Shown one piece after another: positions 1 to 11,620 of a stretch of DNA of 64,000 nt. The notes under the pieces were generated by a model. The model was not told the origin of the DNA, did not search any database, and saw only the letters and a list, made by a program, of their open reading frames with translations. The DNA comes from Tetragonia tetragonoides (taxonomy: Eukaryota; Streptophyta; Magnoliopsida; Caryophyllales; Aizoaceae), in NCBI GenBank assembly GCA_038025085.1, contig CM076147.1:32648766-32712765 (forward strand), in the 5' to 3' direction. Made by a program: the position numbers and the translations under genes. Numbering within the stretch: the first letter of the stretch is position 1; every line of letters starts with the position of its first letter.

Positions 1-79
1 CCGAAAATTTGGAGCGGGTATCCGAATTTTCAGATCGGATCGCTCTGATCACGGATCGGATAATTTATGAACAGCCCTA
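1..79. mobile_element. End of a truncated MITE-like element
   Basis: The window opens inside a sequence rich in CGGAT/ATCCG motifs that ends with ATGAACAGCCCTAA near position 80. Read in reverse this is TTAGGGCTGTTCAT, a terminus I associate with non-autonomous hAT-type plant elements. Only one end lies in the window, so neither the other inverted repeat nor a target duplication can be checked. It lies about 40 bp before the start codon of the DUF569-like gene. Confidence 0.4.
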
Positions 80-119
80 ATTATATTAGTGAATATCTGT
101 TTGATGCAGACTGGGTGGT

Positions 120-992
120 ATGGAGCTCCCTCGGCAATCCAAGGTAATCAAACTTCAGGGACCATGTGGCAGGTACCTCGCTGCCTGCAGAGATTGGCGA
201 TCAGTTAACATGATTAGTCCCGAGTCTCCCATATCAAATCAAATTTGTTGGACGGTGGAGCTGGTCGACAATCGCAGAGGAGCTTTCCGGCTCAAGAGTT
301 GCTACAACGGGTACCTAAATATGGTACCGAGCCATGCTGAAGAGTACGACATACAATGCAGACTGCCCACCCTGAGAAACAGGATAATGAAGCGCATTCC
401 TGAAAATCATGGCTCCCTACTGAGTAGGATTAAGAAATGCATAACTGACACAGTTGTGAATTATAGCAATCAACGCTTCATTGTGAATAGGGTTGTGAAT
501 AGCGTGACTCCCGATCACTACTCTGAATGGCAGGCCAGAAGTGCTGGTGAAGAAAATGTTGCAGGTCCAAGGAATTGGGTCATGCTTGTGAACCGCAACA
601 ATGATGTCGTCCCTCTAAAGGTCGATGGCAACATCAAGTGGCTAGTTGAAACTGTGAAGCTTCCCGACCATCCTGCTCATATGAATCGAACCAACAATGC
701 CACCTTCCAGCCGCAAGAGGAAAATGAGACTCGGGTGGCCAAGCATTTGAACTGTAGCTCTAAACATAAGAGAGGTGGAGATCAGAAAGCAATCACACAA
801 CGAAATGGCCTATCATTATCACACTGTAACATTTTTACCAACTGCATAAACCCAAGGACTTGCGCATACGAATCAGGCCATAACACTAATGTATTAGGCT
901 ATCAGAGGACAGGGGATCTAGCAATGACACGTAATCAGAGAGCTAATAACAAGGCTGGTCGAATGGCCAACAAGGGAAAAACAGAGATCTGA
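120..992 (+). CDS. DUF569 / actin cross-linking-like protein, possibly diverged or partial
   Basis: An open frame of 290 codons. Residues about 8-68 match the start of the plant DUF569 (fascin-like beta-trefoil) fold: a KVIKL strand, GRYLAACRDW, then WTVELVD and FRLKSCYNGYLN, the order expected for one trefoil repeat. The family is related to actin-crosslinking folds and its role is poorly known. After about residue 70 the match fades. A second stretch (NWVMLVNRNNDVVPLKV) may be another trefoil strand, and the last 100 residues are Asn-, Lys- and Arg-rich with no recognised domain. The start ATG is preceded at 102-109 by a splice-acceptor-like TTGATGCAG, so this could be a terminal exon of a longer gene or a captured fragment. 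The frame ends at TGA 990-992. I see no clear poly(A) signal. The N-terminal similarity is fairly sure; whether the gene is functional is uncertain. Confidence 0.55.
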   Translation: MELPRQSKVIKLQGPCGRYLAACRDWRSVNMISPESPISNQICWTVELVDNRRGAFRLKSCYNGYLNMVPSHAEEYDIQCRLPTLRNRIMKRIPENHGSLLSRIKKCITDTVVNYSNQRFIVNRVVNSVTPDHYSEWQARSAGEENVAGPRNWVMLVNRNNDVVPLKVDGNIKWLVETVKLPDHPAHMNRTNNATFQPQEENETRVAKHLNCSSKHKRGGDQKAITQRNGLSLSHCNIFTNCINPRTCAYESGHNTNVLGYQRTGDLAMTRNQRANNKAGRMANKGKTEI

Positions 993-2777
993 AAGCTGTC
1001 TAGGTCTGGTCCTGAACAGTTTGCTATATTGTGCTCGGCAATTCCTAAAATGTTTGGTTTAAATTAGAGCTGTTGTTAACAGAAAAGGCAGCCTGGTGGA
1101 ACTTTCTTTGTAGTCTTGATCGATCTAGCACTTCTACATGATTTAGATGTGTCAGGGAATACACGTTGGGCAATTAGTCTATTTGGACTTGACGGCAGAA
1201 CACCTTTGAGTCCTTACAGCATCAGCCAGCAGACGCTTCTTTCTGTGAGGGGTATCTTTTGGCTAAGAACAACACAGCAAGATTGATGGCAGAAATCTAC
1301 ACTGGGTTATTTTACTGTAAAACAATCTTTGTATCCTGGTAGTGATGGGGTGTTCTCCGACATTATTTTTAAGTCCCCAAATTTTGCTTTTAGCTCTAGG
1401 GTTACTGAGTTACTGTCAATTACTAAGTTTGACAAGGTTAGTTGGCTTCATGATCTTTTTAAGTTGTAACCTGTGCCAAGGATTTATTGCAGCAATGAAT
1501 CATTATTTTGAGTGAGGATTTGGCTCAAGTCTTGCAGGAAAGTCAAGAACTGTGTAGATTTCACATGCTAAGTAGAACAAAGAGATGTTTTGCATACATT
1601 ATATTGTTTTCAAGATTCTGGATCTGTTGATCCTTCAGGTTTTACTTCCAAGATTACTAATACATTCCTATTTAGCTTTTCCTCTAAGAAATTGGTTCTA
1701 TTCATCTTATTTTGGACAAACCTTTCACTTTTTGCATAAAAACACACTGATGTTTGAAAAGTCATTCAAATTCTCAAAGGTTTAGGAACAAGGGCATGGA
1801 GTTTGGACATACTCTCTTACCTCTGAACAGATGAAAATTGCACTTCAATGTGGTAACTAGCCGTTGTAACTTGTTAGATGCTTCATTTTTTGTTAGGTTA
1901 TCTGGGTTTGAATTTTTAGCCATAGCCAATGTTTTAGTTAATTTGGCATATATCTCTTTTGTGTTTGAACCTACAGCTTCCTAGTGTATTTTTCTTTCCT
2001 TCGACTATGGCAAAGAAACTGGCCCACCATATTATTTTTTTTCCTCGATTATGCCAAGGAAACTAGCCATAGATCATTACATCACAATAAAATAGGGTCA
2101 CTATATTTAGAAATGTATGGACCACTTACTAAGAATTGTGACATTATTTCATTGAAAAGTGATCGTCGTCTTACCGAAAGCTACGAAAAAACCGCCTTAT
2201 GGAAGTTTTTGTGTTCTGAAAAGAAAATTTCATATTTAGTTACAAAGTTACAATAGACAAGTTAAAAAAACAAATCACTAGTATTACAAAACTCTGACCA
2301 ATTTACACTTCGTCACTCTTCCTTTAATCTAATTTTGGCTCCACAACTATAAAAAGAAGATTTCGTTCCTAGGATTTCCTGTCAACCCAATTAACAATCC
2401 CTATTTTCTTTCTCCATCATGACATTTTGAGATACAAATGAGTAGGCTTGATAAATCAAGAGGATATGGTTATCAAAATGAGCATCTAATAAACAAACAT
2501 GCGTTTGCTAACATGCAAATAAGCATGGGTTGAAGAGAGAGAATGAGAGAAAGGATCATAATAATAATGGAATTAAGGGTAAAGTTGCATAAAACTAAGG
2601 TAAAATTGCAAGGAAACATCTATTGAATTTTACAATATGTATAGAAAAACCAACTAAAATCAAATTTCTAAAAACCTTTAAAAAATATATTCTATGGTAA
2701 ACAAAATTTATCATTTAGGAAATCTCCTAGACTTGTCGAAAACTGACCCGACCCAACTCGACTCATTTTTTGGGTCC
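993..2777. other. Intergenic, no gene seen
   Basis: AT-rich sequence after the DUF569-like stop. Open frames here are short and have no recognisable domains. The first few hundred bases may be 3'UTR. No repeat boundaries or RNA genes are evident. Confidence 0.5.
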
Positions 2778-2977
2778 TAGCAAAAAAAATTTGACACGAA
2801 CACACACATACACAACCTTGAAAAATGAACAAAAAAAAAGGATTTGAACCCTAAACCAACCGGGTTCGAACTCGTGATTCATCGACCCAAAACCGTAGAG
2901 TCGCCTCAAAACCCATTGACATGGACCACGGGCGTGACTTATTTTATTTTTCTTTCTATTGTGTTGTTTTTTTTTTT

Positions 2978-4100
2978 AGGGAAATTCGACATGGTATCCC
3001 TCTACTTTTGGCTTTTCCATGTGGTACCCAAAACATTTTTCCAAATCCACGTGGTACCCATCTGTGATTACCCGTTTTCAGTCCGTATCCTTTTTAGTCA
3101 TTTTCCGTTAGTTTGTCACGTTAAGTTATGACGTGGCTTTGTGTTTATGGGTTTGACTTTTTTTTTTTTTTCAACTTCTTTTACATGACCAAAGTACCCT
3201 TGATTTTCACCACCCTCTCTCTCTCTCTCCTCAAATCACAAACCACCACCACCAAAACCCCCCATTTCTGCCAATTTATTAAGAAGTTGATTTGTCATCT
3301 ATTAATTGTTATGTATGGTGTTTTTTCAAATTTTATAAATGTTAAATAAACTTCTGAATTGTGTGAGAAATTAGTGGGTATTGACAGTGGTAGTGGGGTT
3401 TCGAAAATGGGGAGGATTTTATGGAGGTGAAGTAGTTTTTTTGGTGGGGTTTCGACGATGGAGAGAGATTGTGGAGGCTTGATAACGTGGGGGTGGGTGG
3501 AATTTAGGTGGCTGGTGTTGGTGAGGGTGAAGAACTGGTGGTGATTATGGAGGTTGGGTGTAGGGTTTCGAAAATGGGGGTGGTGGTTGAGGTGGAGTGG
3601 GTTTGTGGTTGGGGTTTCGAAAATGGAGAGAGAGATGGTGGTGACTAGGTTTCGTGGGGGTGGGGTTCGAATTCAGGTGGGTGGGTTTCCAGGGGTGGGG
3701 GTGGTGGTTCAAGGTGGGGTGGTGGGTTTCGTGGGTTGGGTGGTGGGTTTTTCGGGGTAGGTGGTTGGGTTCCGTGTCGTGGGGTTTTCGATGTGGGGGT
3801 CTGATTTTGGGGGGGGGGGGGTTACAAGTAGGATGGAAGATTGGTTGGGGGGTGTGGTGGGGTGCTAGTGGTTATGGAGGTTGGGGATGAAAGAAGGTTG
3901 AAGGTGGGTTTGAAGGCACGTGTTTTTTTAGCTTCATTAAGGGTAATTTGGTAAATGCATCAACTGTTAACGAAAAAAGACTGCAAAGGACACGGATTGG
4001 TAACGGGTAAAAACACAAGGGTACCACGCGGATTTGGAAAGATGTTTTGGGTACCATGTGGCAAAGCCAAAAGTAAAGGGGTACCATGTGGAATTTCCCT
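2978..4100. mobile_element. 1.1 kb DNA transposon with long terminal inverted repeats (MULE/foldback-like)
   Basis: The left end starts AGGGAAATTCGACATGGTA and the right end, read in reverse, starts AGGGAAATTCCACATGGTA. The similarity continues inward for well over 100 bp on both sides: repeated 'CATGGTACCC' words, CCAAATCC, TTACCCGTT and a later ACCAAA/TACCCTT block. Long TIRs without a transposase fit a non-autonomous Mutator-like or foldback element. The flanks are T-rich, so a target-site duplication cannot be read. Long open frames inside are by-products of the G-rich repeat. The class is inferred; the inverted repeat itself is plain. Confidence 0.7.
3385..3890 (+). repeat. Degenerate G-rich minisatellite inside the TIR element
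   Basis: About 500 bp in which the top strand is almost free of C and repeats words such as GGGGTTTCGAAAATGG, GGTGGTTG and GTGGGTTT with variable spacing. Many runs of three or more G lie close together, including a run of 11 G near 3811-3821, so the strand has G-quadruplex potential. It fills the centre of the element between the inverted repeats and gives open frames of Gly/Val/Trp-rich peptide that I do not regard as genes. Confidence 0.65.
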
Positions 4101-4171
4101 TTTTTATAACTCCATTTTGTTATTTTTTCTTTTAGAAGAACAAGTTGATAGCCTAGTGAGAGTAAAAGGAA

Positions 4172-4923
4172 GAACAAAGAAATAAAGAGGGAGGCGGTTG
4201 AGCCCGATGATCGTGTCTACTTTCTTTTTCTTTTTTTTTTCTTTTTTTTTTGGCTGGTTTCCAGATCATAATTGTGAAGAACACATTTCGAAACACCAAA
4301 TCTAGCTCGAAAATGAAACAAGCTCAAACAAAACCACAAAGAGGATCACGTTCTTCAAATCCACTTTGAAAATGGAAGCTTAAAATGCTAAATAAATATC
4401 AAGATTGCTGAAGTAAATTTTAGGGTTAACAAACAAAACCCCAAAATTAGTAAAATTACAAACCCAAATCAGGATCTGAAGTGGAAGAAAAGTCTTTGAA
4501 ATTCTCTCTCCTCCTAAAGAAGAGAGAAAACAAACAAATCTTAAGATTCCTCTTGACATCTTCTTAATCCAAACCCAAACTAGCAAACCAGCCGCAAGAG
4601 AGAGAAAAACCAGCGGTCATGGTTGTCGTAGGAACTGTTAAAAAGAACAAAGGCTAGTGGCGGTAGAAAACTTAGTGGTGTTGGCTTGAAAAATTTTCTA
4701 GGGTTTTCTAGTAAGAGGCCAGACCCTCTCTCTCTACTAAGATGTTGCATTTGATGAAACATCTGTCGTCGTCTGCTTATTTGGATCTTATTTTGTTGTT
4801 AGTAGTTTCTTTTTATTTTCTTTTTTATTTTTTATGTTTATGTTAATGGTTTGTAATCTGTATTGAGTCTTGACTCTTGGCCATTATTGGTCGGCTTTCT
4901 TGCCTTTTCAAAAAAAAAAAAAA
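4172..4923 (+). mobile_element. Poly(A)-tailed retroposed sequence with 17 bp target duplication
   Basis: The words AGTGAGAGTAAAAGGAA at 4155-4171 and 4924-4940 are identical and bracket a 752 bp segment that ends in about 14 A residues. Direct repeats of this length plus a 3' poly(A) tail are the mark of LINE-machinery retroposition. The last 150 bp (TTTGTAATCTGTATTGAGTC, then TTGACTCTTGGCC) resemble the 3' tail of plant L1 elements. The 5' part contains no coding domain I recognise. It may be a short non-autonomous LINE derivative or a processed transcript. Confidence 0.75.
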
Positions 4924-4940
4924 AGTGAGAGTAAAAGGAA

Positions 4941-6152
4941 TAATATGGCAATATTTTAGAGCGAGATTATCTCCCTCCTTCCATTTTTCGAATTCGTTCT
5001 CTGGTGTTTTTTTATTTTTTTCTTTCTCACTTACATACAATATGGGTAAAGTACAGCATTTTAGGTGACTTTTTGATGGATGACACAAAATGGAATTGAA
5101 ATGGTAAAAATAAAATCGACCGCATAAAATAGGAAAAAGACAAAAAAAAAATGTAAATAAAGAAAACAATGAAACTTTAAGTTATGAAAGGCAAAACCCT
5201 TTGGCCAGTTGTCTCACCCTTTAAGGTGCCTACAAGCCATTGCGGAGAGATAGTCATTGTGATCAACGGATGGATACCTTACTGTGAACCAAAAGTTATG
5301 AAAGGCAATTAGGAAGAGGAAAAAATAAACTAGGACGAGAAAAACGATAAGAGAAAATAAATGGCAAAAAGTTAAAGAAAATCTAGTCAGGCGTTACATT
5401 TTAGAGGAGCCCAGAGTGAAAACGAGTCAAGTATCTCTATGTTCATGCTTGGTGCTCATGTTCGTCTTGTTTAGTAATTAAATGGGTGCTCATACTAGGC
5501 TCCTTTATTATCGAGCGAGCTCTGGTCGATTACATTCGTGAGCAGCTTGCTGTAACTCATTAGATTTTAAAGCCCATAATATTACTCACTAACCAAGTAT
5601 TGGGGTGCTCGTACTTGACTCGTCCACTAGTTTATTATTGAGCGAGTAGGTTTGTGAAGGACTTCCTAGTGCACCGGCTCGTTTACAGTCCTATACAGGA
5701 GCTCCATCTTCATTTTCTTCCTCTCTTTCCATTCCCAATTTCAATCTCATTCTCCGATCTATTTCCTATCTACCTCAAACTCAAGTCTCAAGACACGCAA
5801 TCTTTCGCTCGTCTAAATCCTTTTCTCCTACCACCGTCATTAATAAAAGCCTGCCGACAGATCCACCGCCTTGATACCGCTTGGTCGTCTTCCTCACACA
5901 ATTACCAATTGATATATGCCCGGTATGGTGTTTGTACTCCGTACATCCGATTTCATTCCTAACTTCAAACCCATATCGCTACCAAAAATTAGTGATTTAT
6001 TGGGATGAATTATCTAGTTGACCCAACGATCTTTCAAAAATTAGTTTTGCTTGTATTGTTTTTTTTTTTCTTTTTAATTTCATCTAAACTTGACCCCCTA
6101 GATCTCCACAAATAAACAAGCTAGCGACATGAAACAATAGTCTTGCCCTTAG

Positions 6153-6192
<40 letters not shown>

Positions 6193-7711
6193 GGATATCT
6201 TAGCTAAGATATAGATATATAGTAAAAAAACACCATAGTATTTCCCTCTAATAAGTAATAACAATGAATGGATGAAAACATACAAGATAGACAACCACAA
6301 ACGCACCTTTATATGTGAAAACCTCCGTCCTCCTAAATGGAGAGAGAAAAGCACTGTGTCCTTCTCCATTTGCTTTTGCAACTTCAGCTATAAGTCTGAA
6401 ATAATAGAATACCAACCAAGTCTCATCTTCTACCAGCTATTCAATGTTATCAAAAAGGAAGATGAAGGCAAGGCAAGAGAGAGGAAAGAGAAAAATATGT
6501 TTGGTGTGGACCATGACAGCGTCACAAGCATGACGTGACTGACCATTACGACTCGACAAAAAACTTTTCTATTCTTTAATCTTTTTAGGTTTTGTGATAT
6601 TCGAAATTTACAATATTTTGTTGAGTGTATTAGACTATTATAGCACGTTAGCTGCGCAGTTCCCGGGTGAAATGACATTGTGTACTCGAGCACAGAGCCA
6701 CTACATCGGGGATGGTGGGGAGCTTGGGCCCACCGGCACTGTAATTTACGACAAAGTACAAAAATATATATGTATAATAAAAAAAGTATTCAACATTCGG
6801 GTTTTTGAATTTTAAACAACAAAGGAGGAATAAATCGGTTTGTGCCAGGTACCCAACAAGGATGGTTTTTAGTGATTTTAAACTTACTCCTAAGTGATTT
6901 GGTAAGGTAATATTATGGATTTGAAGCCCTATTTTCCCATGTCGTATGTCTACTGGCTTCTATAAACTATACTAATCCCTTGTTGAGTTGTCAGTGCTAT
7001 ATTGACAGAGTCAATACTTAAACTGGTTGTTTACTTAGTCTACAACAATTTGATAAGAAAATGCAATTTTATTCAGACCTACAATAATTTTTATTTTATC
7101 TTTTAATTTACTTCATTATTCTTTTTTATCATTACCCCAATCCGAATATGATTTCAGTGCTTTGTCGTGGCTTTTGTCTTTTGGGACACCAAGTCACATC
7201 ATGGTATAGATCCGTTACTCATCTGGAAAATTAACAACTAAAAGCCCAAGTTAAATTATATTTGGATTTTGGGCTTTGACTTTTTCATGTTTAGAGCTGA
7301 ACGTCTAAATGAACACAAGGCCACCAAACATTACCACTATGTTTTGGGATTTTGTAAGTAAGGACAACTAAAGAAAAATAAATCTGTTGAAATCTACGTA
7401 AAAGTAAAACTGTGAAAATTATATTATTTTCACTTGTTTGGTTCATTATTATAAATATGGTAGAAATATAGGAGATTTACACAACTTTCATTTGTTTGGT
7501 TTGTTATTGTAGAAAATGTATTGTAAAATAAAGACTTTTTTTTTTTTAGATTTCCTCACATTTTCATAGATTTTCCATCGATTTTGAAGGAAAAACTATG
7601 AAAATCTATTTGGGCAAATTATACTAAGGGATTTCCACATATTTCCATACTTTTAATTTTCCACTATTTTTCTTTCTAATAACCAAACAAAGCAAATTTT
7701 AAGAATTCTAT
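4941..7711. other. Intergenic, no gene seen
   Basis: AT-rich DNA with short open frames without domains. Sequence around 5400-5650 repeats GAGCGAG/TCGTCCACT-like words without clear ends. A trinucleotide microsatellite lies at 6152-6193. From 7380 to 7700 there are A/T-rich words on the theme TTTTCCA/TGGAAAAT. No gene is supported. Confidence 0.5.
6152..6193. repeat. (AAT)n microsatellite
   Basis: About 14 uninterrupted AAT/ATA units. Read on the minus strand it gives the poly-Leu/Ile stretch of a spurious frame. Confidence 0.9.
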
Positions 7712-8483
7712 GGGTGTGTTTACTTGACGGAAAAATTTTCCCTTTTCATTTCCTCATTTTTTTTAGAATTTGTTTTCTTTGAATTTATTTTCTAGTGGTA
7801 GAAAACAAGTGAAAAACATGTTTCACTCACCCATTTTCTCTCTCTTTCCTCTGTCACCCTCAATGACTGAACTCCCCAAATCGTTTCGGCAAGCACCACC
7901 ACACACACGACGCACCACTGCACCACCACCGCACGACCCACCACTGCACCACCACCGCACGTCCCACCCCACCCATCTCTCTCTTCTTCTCTTCCCCACG
8001 ACCCATCACCACCCTCATAGCCCACCCCTTTGACTGCCTTGCTGTGATTTGAGCAAACAAAAACATGGCAGAGCACCGATTTTGATGTCCGATCTATGCT
8101 AAATGGCACGCAATCAAGTACAATTGACACCATATTTGATATTATCGATATTTTCTATGTCGGATGGTGGTGGCCATCGATGAGTCCTTGCTGCACGAGG
8201 TGGCGACTTCGGCAAAGCTCCACCCATTCGAAGTCGTCGACCAGTATCCGGCAACGTTCCTAGGGCACATGTGATAGGTGTAGTAGGGGCTGGGTGAAGA
8301 AAATGGTAGAAAACATCAATTTGATGTTTTCTGGTTTTTTCAAATTCCTTTGTTAATTTGGAAAACAAGGGGAATTTGGTTTCTAAGAAAAAAATTGGAG
8401 ATTTATCGCTTTGGAACATGTTTTCTGAAGTCCCGTGTTTTCTGTGGAAATTATTCCAGAAAACAGGTGAAGTAAACACACCC
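7712..8483. mobile_element. 770 bp element with short terminal inverted repeats (GGGTGTGTTTACTT)
   Basis: The left end reads GGGTGTGTTTACTTGAC and the right end, in reverse, GGGTGTGTTTACTTCAC. Both ends continue with ATTTTCC/GTTTTCT words. The interior has a CCACCACCGCAC-rich patch (7898-7970). No transposase is encoded. The flanks (CTAT / TATA) do not give a clean duplication, so superfamily assignment (Harbinger/Tourist or hAT-like) is open. Confidence 0.6.
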
Positions 8484-8729
8484 TATAATTTTCAATAGTT
8501 TTGCTTCATTTTGCTCATTAACATCAAGTTCTCAAACACATTGTACAACTTCCTTTATTTTTCCTCCATGATTTTCTTGATAAGGTATAATTCCTACAAA
8601 AAAACATTAATAGTATCAAAACAGTATAAATACTAGAGCAAAAATACCAAATTAAAGGCATTAAATATGTATCAACATGTTGACATTTTTCCATCCTATT
8701 TTTTCTTCCCATACCACATCTTCTACTAC

Positions 8730-9001
8730 GGGTATGTTCTCCCCAACTTATTTCTGTTTATTTCACAAAACTTCAACAAACTTTAGCAAACTTCAACAAA
8801 CTTTAGCAAACTTCAACAAAATTAAATAAAGTTCAACAAGGTTAAGCAAACCAAAATACAAGTTATAAAAAACACTTGAATCAACCAGATGCAACAAAAA
8901 TAAACAACGTTCAACGAAGTTCAACAACAATCAACAAAGTTCAACAAAAATAAATTTTCAGCAATAAATATAAACGTTTTTCAATTGGGGAGAACAGACC
9001 C
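8730..9001. mobile_element. 272 bp MITE with CAACAAA-rich core
   Basis: The ends are inverted copies: GGGTATGTTCTCCCCAA on the left, and GGGTCTGTTCTCCCCAA when the right end is read in reverse. Flanking TAC on both sides may be a 3 bp duplication. The core is a degenerate tandem array of CTTCAACAAA and CTTTAGCAAA words. It codes for nothing. A non-autonomous DNA element is the simplest reading. Confidence 0.65.
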
Positions 9002-9461
9002 TACGTCATCACTCCTCAGGAGGCCAAGAAGCATGAGGTTGAAATTGGGTGCAACTGCAACTAATGTGGGTAATGAAAGGATCACGTTCGATCTTCTTGG
9101 TGCATCACCACTTGCTCACCATGTATAAATGACACTCTAGTTCATTTGTAAGACTGCTGAACATGGCCATTTAAGAAGTTTAGGACACATATACTTGGCG
9201 GAGATGAGATATTCTCGCTAAATACTTGCCTCACAAGATATTGAACAAATATAGGCGTGTATAGTCATTGAAAATCCTGAGCATGTGATAAACTCCATTG
9301 GAAGGGTACATCATTTGGGGATTCTCGATAAAATCAGCACATTCATCAACATTGTCAAAGATGATTTTGCAATCGAATACAATTTGAGATCTTGCATGGA
9401 GACGAGATTGTCTACTGGCCCTTCAAAAATAACCGGAATTGTCAACTAGTTGATTCTACCT
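9002..9461. other. Unassigned sequence with a small minus-strand open segment
   Basis: On the minus strand, roughly 9415 down to 9231, there is an open run of about 60 codons ending in TGA whose composition looks coding (SQIVFDCKIIFDNVDEC and following). It has no start codon in a credible context and I recognise no family. It may be a relic exon or chance. Confidence 0.25.
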
Positions 9462-9961
9462 TGTTAAATTTATGTATTAGGTGAATTATCTTACATCGAA
9501 AGATTTGTGTGAATAATGGCTCTAATATATAACTTTGGTGGGCTATTCTTTATATTGCCAATTGGTGGTTTTAGGATGGAATCTCATTTGGTCGTGTGCT
9601 AGAATGGGCTTGGACTCTCTCATTGGTGTTCTCCCATAACAAGTGATATAAGAGCCGATAGTTCGTTGTGGGCTTGTTGCATATGTTGAAGAAAACATTG
9701 AGTTGAGTCTAGGGGTGCTTACCTGTTGCTACTAGTGGTATCGGATTGGTCTACGTTTCGGTTAGAGTTGGTTGGGCTCATGAAGACAGATGTTGGATTG
9801 GTATGTTCAGTTCAAGGTGGAGTATGTGGACTCACACATGAGGGGAAGGGGGTTTGATATGTTAAATTCATGTGTGAGGTGAAGTGTTGCACATCAAAAG
9901 ATTGGTGTGAATAATAACTCTAGTATATAACCTTAGCTTGGTGGATACTCCTCCTATTACC

Positions 9962-10637
9962 TGATGCATAAAACTCAACGGATTTACGCAACACAACAGA
10001 TTATCAACTCGTTCTCTAACTAGTGATAAAGCAAATTAAGCACCACACTAATTACAATAGCATTCGATTTCCTACTCCTCTCAAAAGCACTCAAGCAATT
10101 AAGCACTAAGTATTTTAGAGAAAGAATAAATCAAGCTCAAAGGGTCAAACGAGATAATACTCTCATTTTCATATTCATCATCATGTTTTTCGTCCTTTCT
10201 GGTTACAAGGCTGCCTCTATATATATAGAGAGGGGGGGGGGAAGGGTTCCTAAATGACCTAGGAAGCACCTAGAACGTATCCTTGCTGCCCAAGGCTCAG
10301 TAAAGAGCTGTTGGGAGGATCACAAGGCTCCTAATAGGCGCACAGCTGGCTTGAAAGCGACAGCCACTTGTTTTCTTGTACTATTTGGACCCCTACATTA
10401 AATACTTTGATTTAATAGTCCTCTAGGCCTTTCTCTCTCATCATGTGACTCCTTATCCCTTTAGAAACATGACTTAAGCTATTACAAAGCTGTAAAACAA
10501 ATTACAAATGCAAACTAGGTTTAATTAACACTAATCATGCTTGTACGGACTAATTAGGACTAAATGCATGCTGAAATTAACTAATAGCCAAATGCTTTAT
10601 TATGCAAGATAACAAGCCCTAAAATGCTCCTGCATCA
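9962..10637 (-). repeat. 3' LTR of the gag-only element (176-base class, internally deleted copy)
   Basis: A 676 bp LTR with TGATGCA/TGCATCA ends. Compared with the other copy it lacks the 167 bp present at 12417-12583. The missing block is bordered by TAAC on both sides in the intact copy, so the loss looks like a short-homology deletion. A TATATATAGAGAG box near 10220-10232 may be a promoter feature, although its orientation is not established. Confidence 0.8.
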
Positions 10638-10859
10638 TACTCCCTTATTTGTTTTAGGACTTGTCCTCAAGTCCTTGAAGTAACAAAACTTCCATGGTAG
10701 CTCAGAGAAGTAAATGCTGAATTTTCCACCACGGACACGACCTCGAATCCAAACTCCGATTGATTTCGTCGTATCAATCTCAGCTTGCAGTTTACGTTTT
10801 TCAAAGAACCAAGTTTTTGTACCAACTCTCACTTTAGGGAAGTCATTACCATTCTGCCA

Positions 10860-11620
10860 TTAGTGTTCTTTCTTCCCCATTGCAACACCAAACAAAAGAA
10901 ATTTCAGTCTCTTGATAACTTCACACCGAGTAGAAGCCAATTTGTGCAATACTCCTTCGATCATATGATCTATAAATGGTTCTTTCATTACACAATTGCT
11001 GTTTGGAGTCCCAATATCAAGATGAAGAGAACCATTTGGAGCAAGTTTGCTGCTGTCAAAATTCACTTCTCTAATGGGAGGGATGCATGGAACAATGGTG
11101 GCAATAGGTTCCTCATGAGTGTCCCACATTGGGTCTTTGCTTGGAACAAATACATCAAGAGTTGCTTCTAATTCAGGTTGCACAGTCTTCTTGTTAGGAC
11201 AAGCGGTATGAGAGTGGCCAAGATCACGACATTTATAACAGCTACGCTTTCTCTTAACGTCAACTTTGCAAGCTGAATTTTCAGTAGCTTGCAAGTTAGT
11301 CACTTGCTCAAGATCACACGGATAAAAAGAAGTTTGTGAAGGGAGCTTTGATAAGAACTCCTTTTTGAGCTCTTTTCGCAACTTACTCCAACTTTGAATT
11401 TGTCTTTCCCCATCCTTTCCCTTCGAATTTTCAGGAGTTCCCACCAAATCGAAGTACCACAATCAAAAGAACTTGTCACTAGCTCTATTTTCTTGCGATT
11501 TGAAAACTCAAGGAGTGCGAACCATTTGTCGACCGTCTTAAGCCAAGTAGAAAAATCTTCCGAAAAGAGGAACCTACCAAATTTAGGAAAGTCAATCTCT
11601 AAATCGTCATCATTATAACT
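10860..11620 (-). pseudogene. Broken gag of the Ty3/gypsy-like element
   Basis: On the minus strand two frames carry consecutive pieces of a retrotransposon Gag. From about 11620 to 11400, DFPKFGRFLFSEDFSTWL, then VDKWFALLEF and WWELLKIRRERMG, follow the usual order of the Ty3 capsid domain. A frameshift near 11400 moves the reading to a frame with WSKLRKELKKEF, then a CCHC zinc knuckle CYKCRDLGHSHTAC (C-x2-C-x4-H-x4-C). The open part, 11462 down to 10860, is 200 codons. No pol domains follow. Gag would package element RNA. With the shift this copy is unlikely to make a full protein. Confidence 0.75.

Noticed and set aside
2835..2935. Possible SINE on the minus strand (GAGTTCGAACCCGG B-box-like word)
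   Set aside because: No convincing A box at the right distance, no tail and no target duplication.
3554..3890. Open frames giving Gly/Val/Trp-rich peptides
   Set aside because: They come from the G-rich minisatellite, occur in overlapping frames and have no domain or start context.
7792..8133. Minus-strand Gly/Val-rich open frame
   Set aside because: Produced by the CCACCACCGCAC repeat inside a TIR element.
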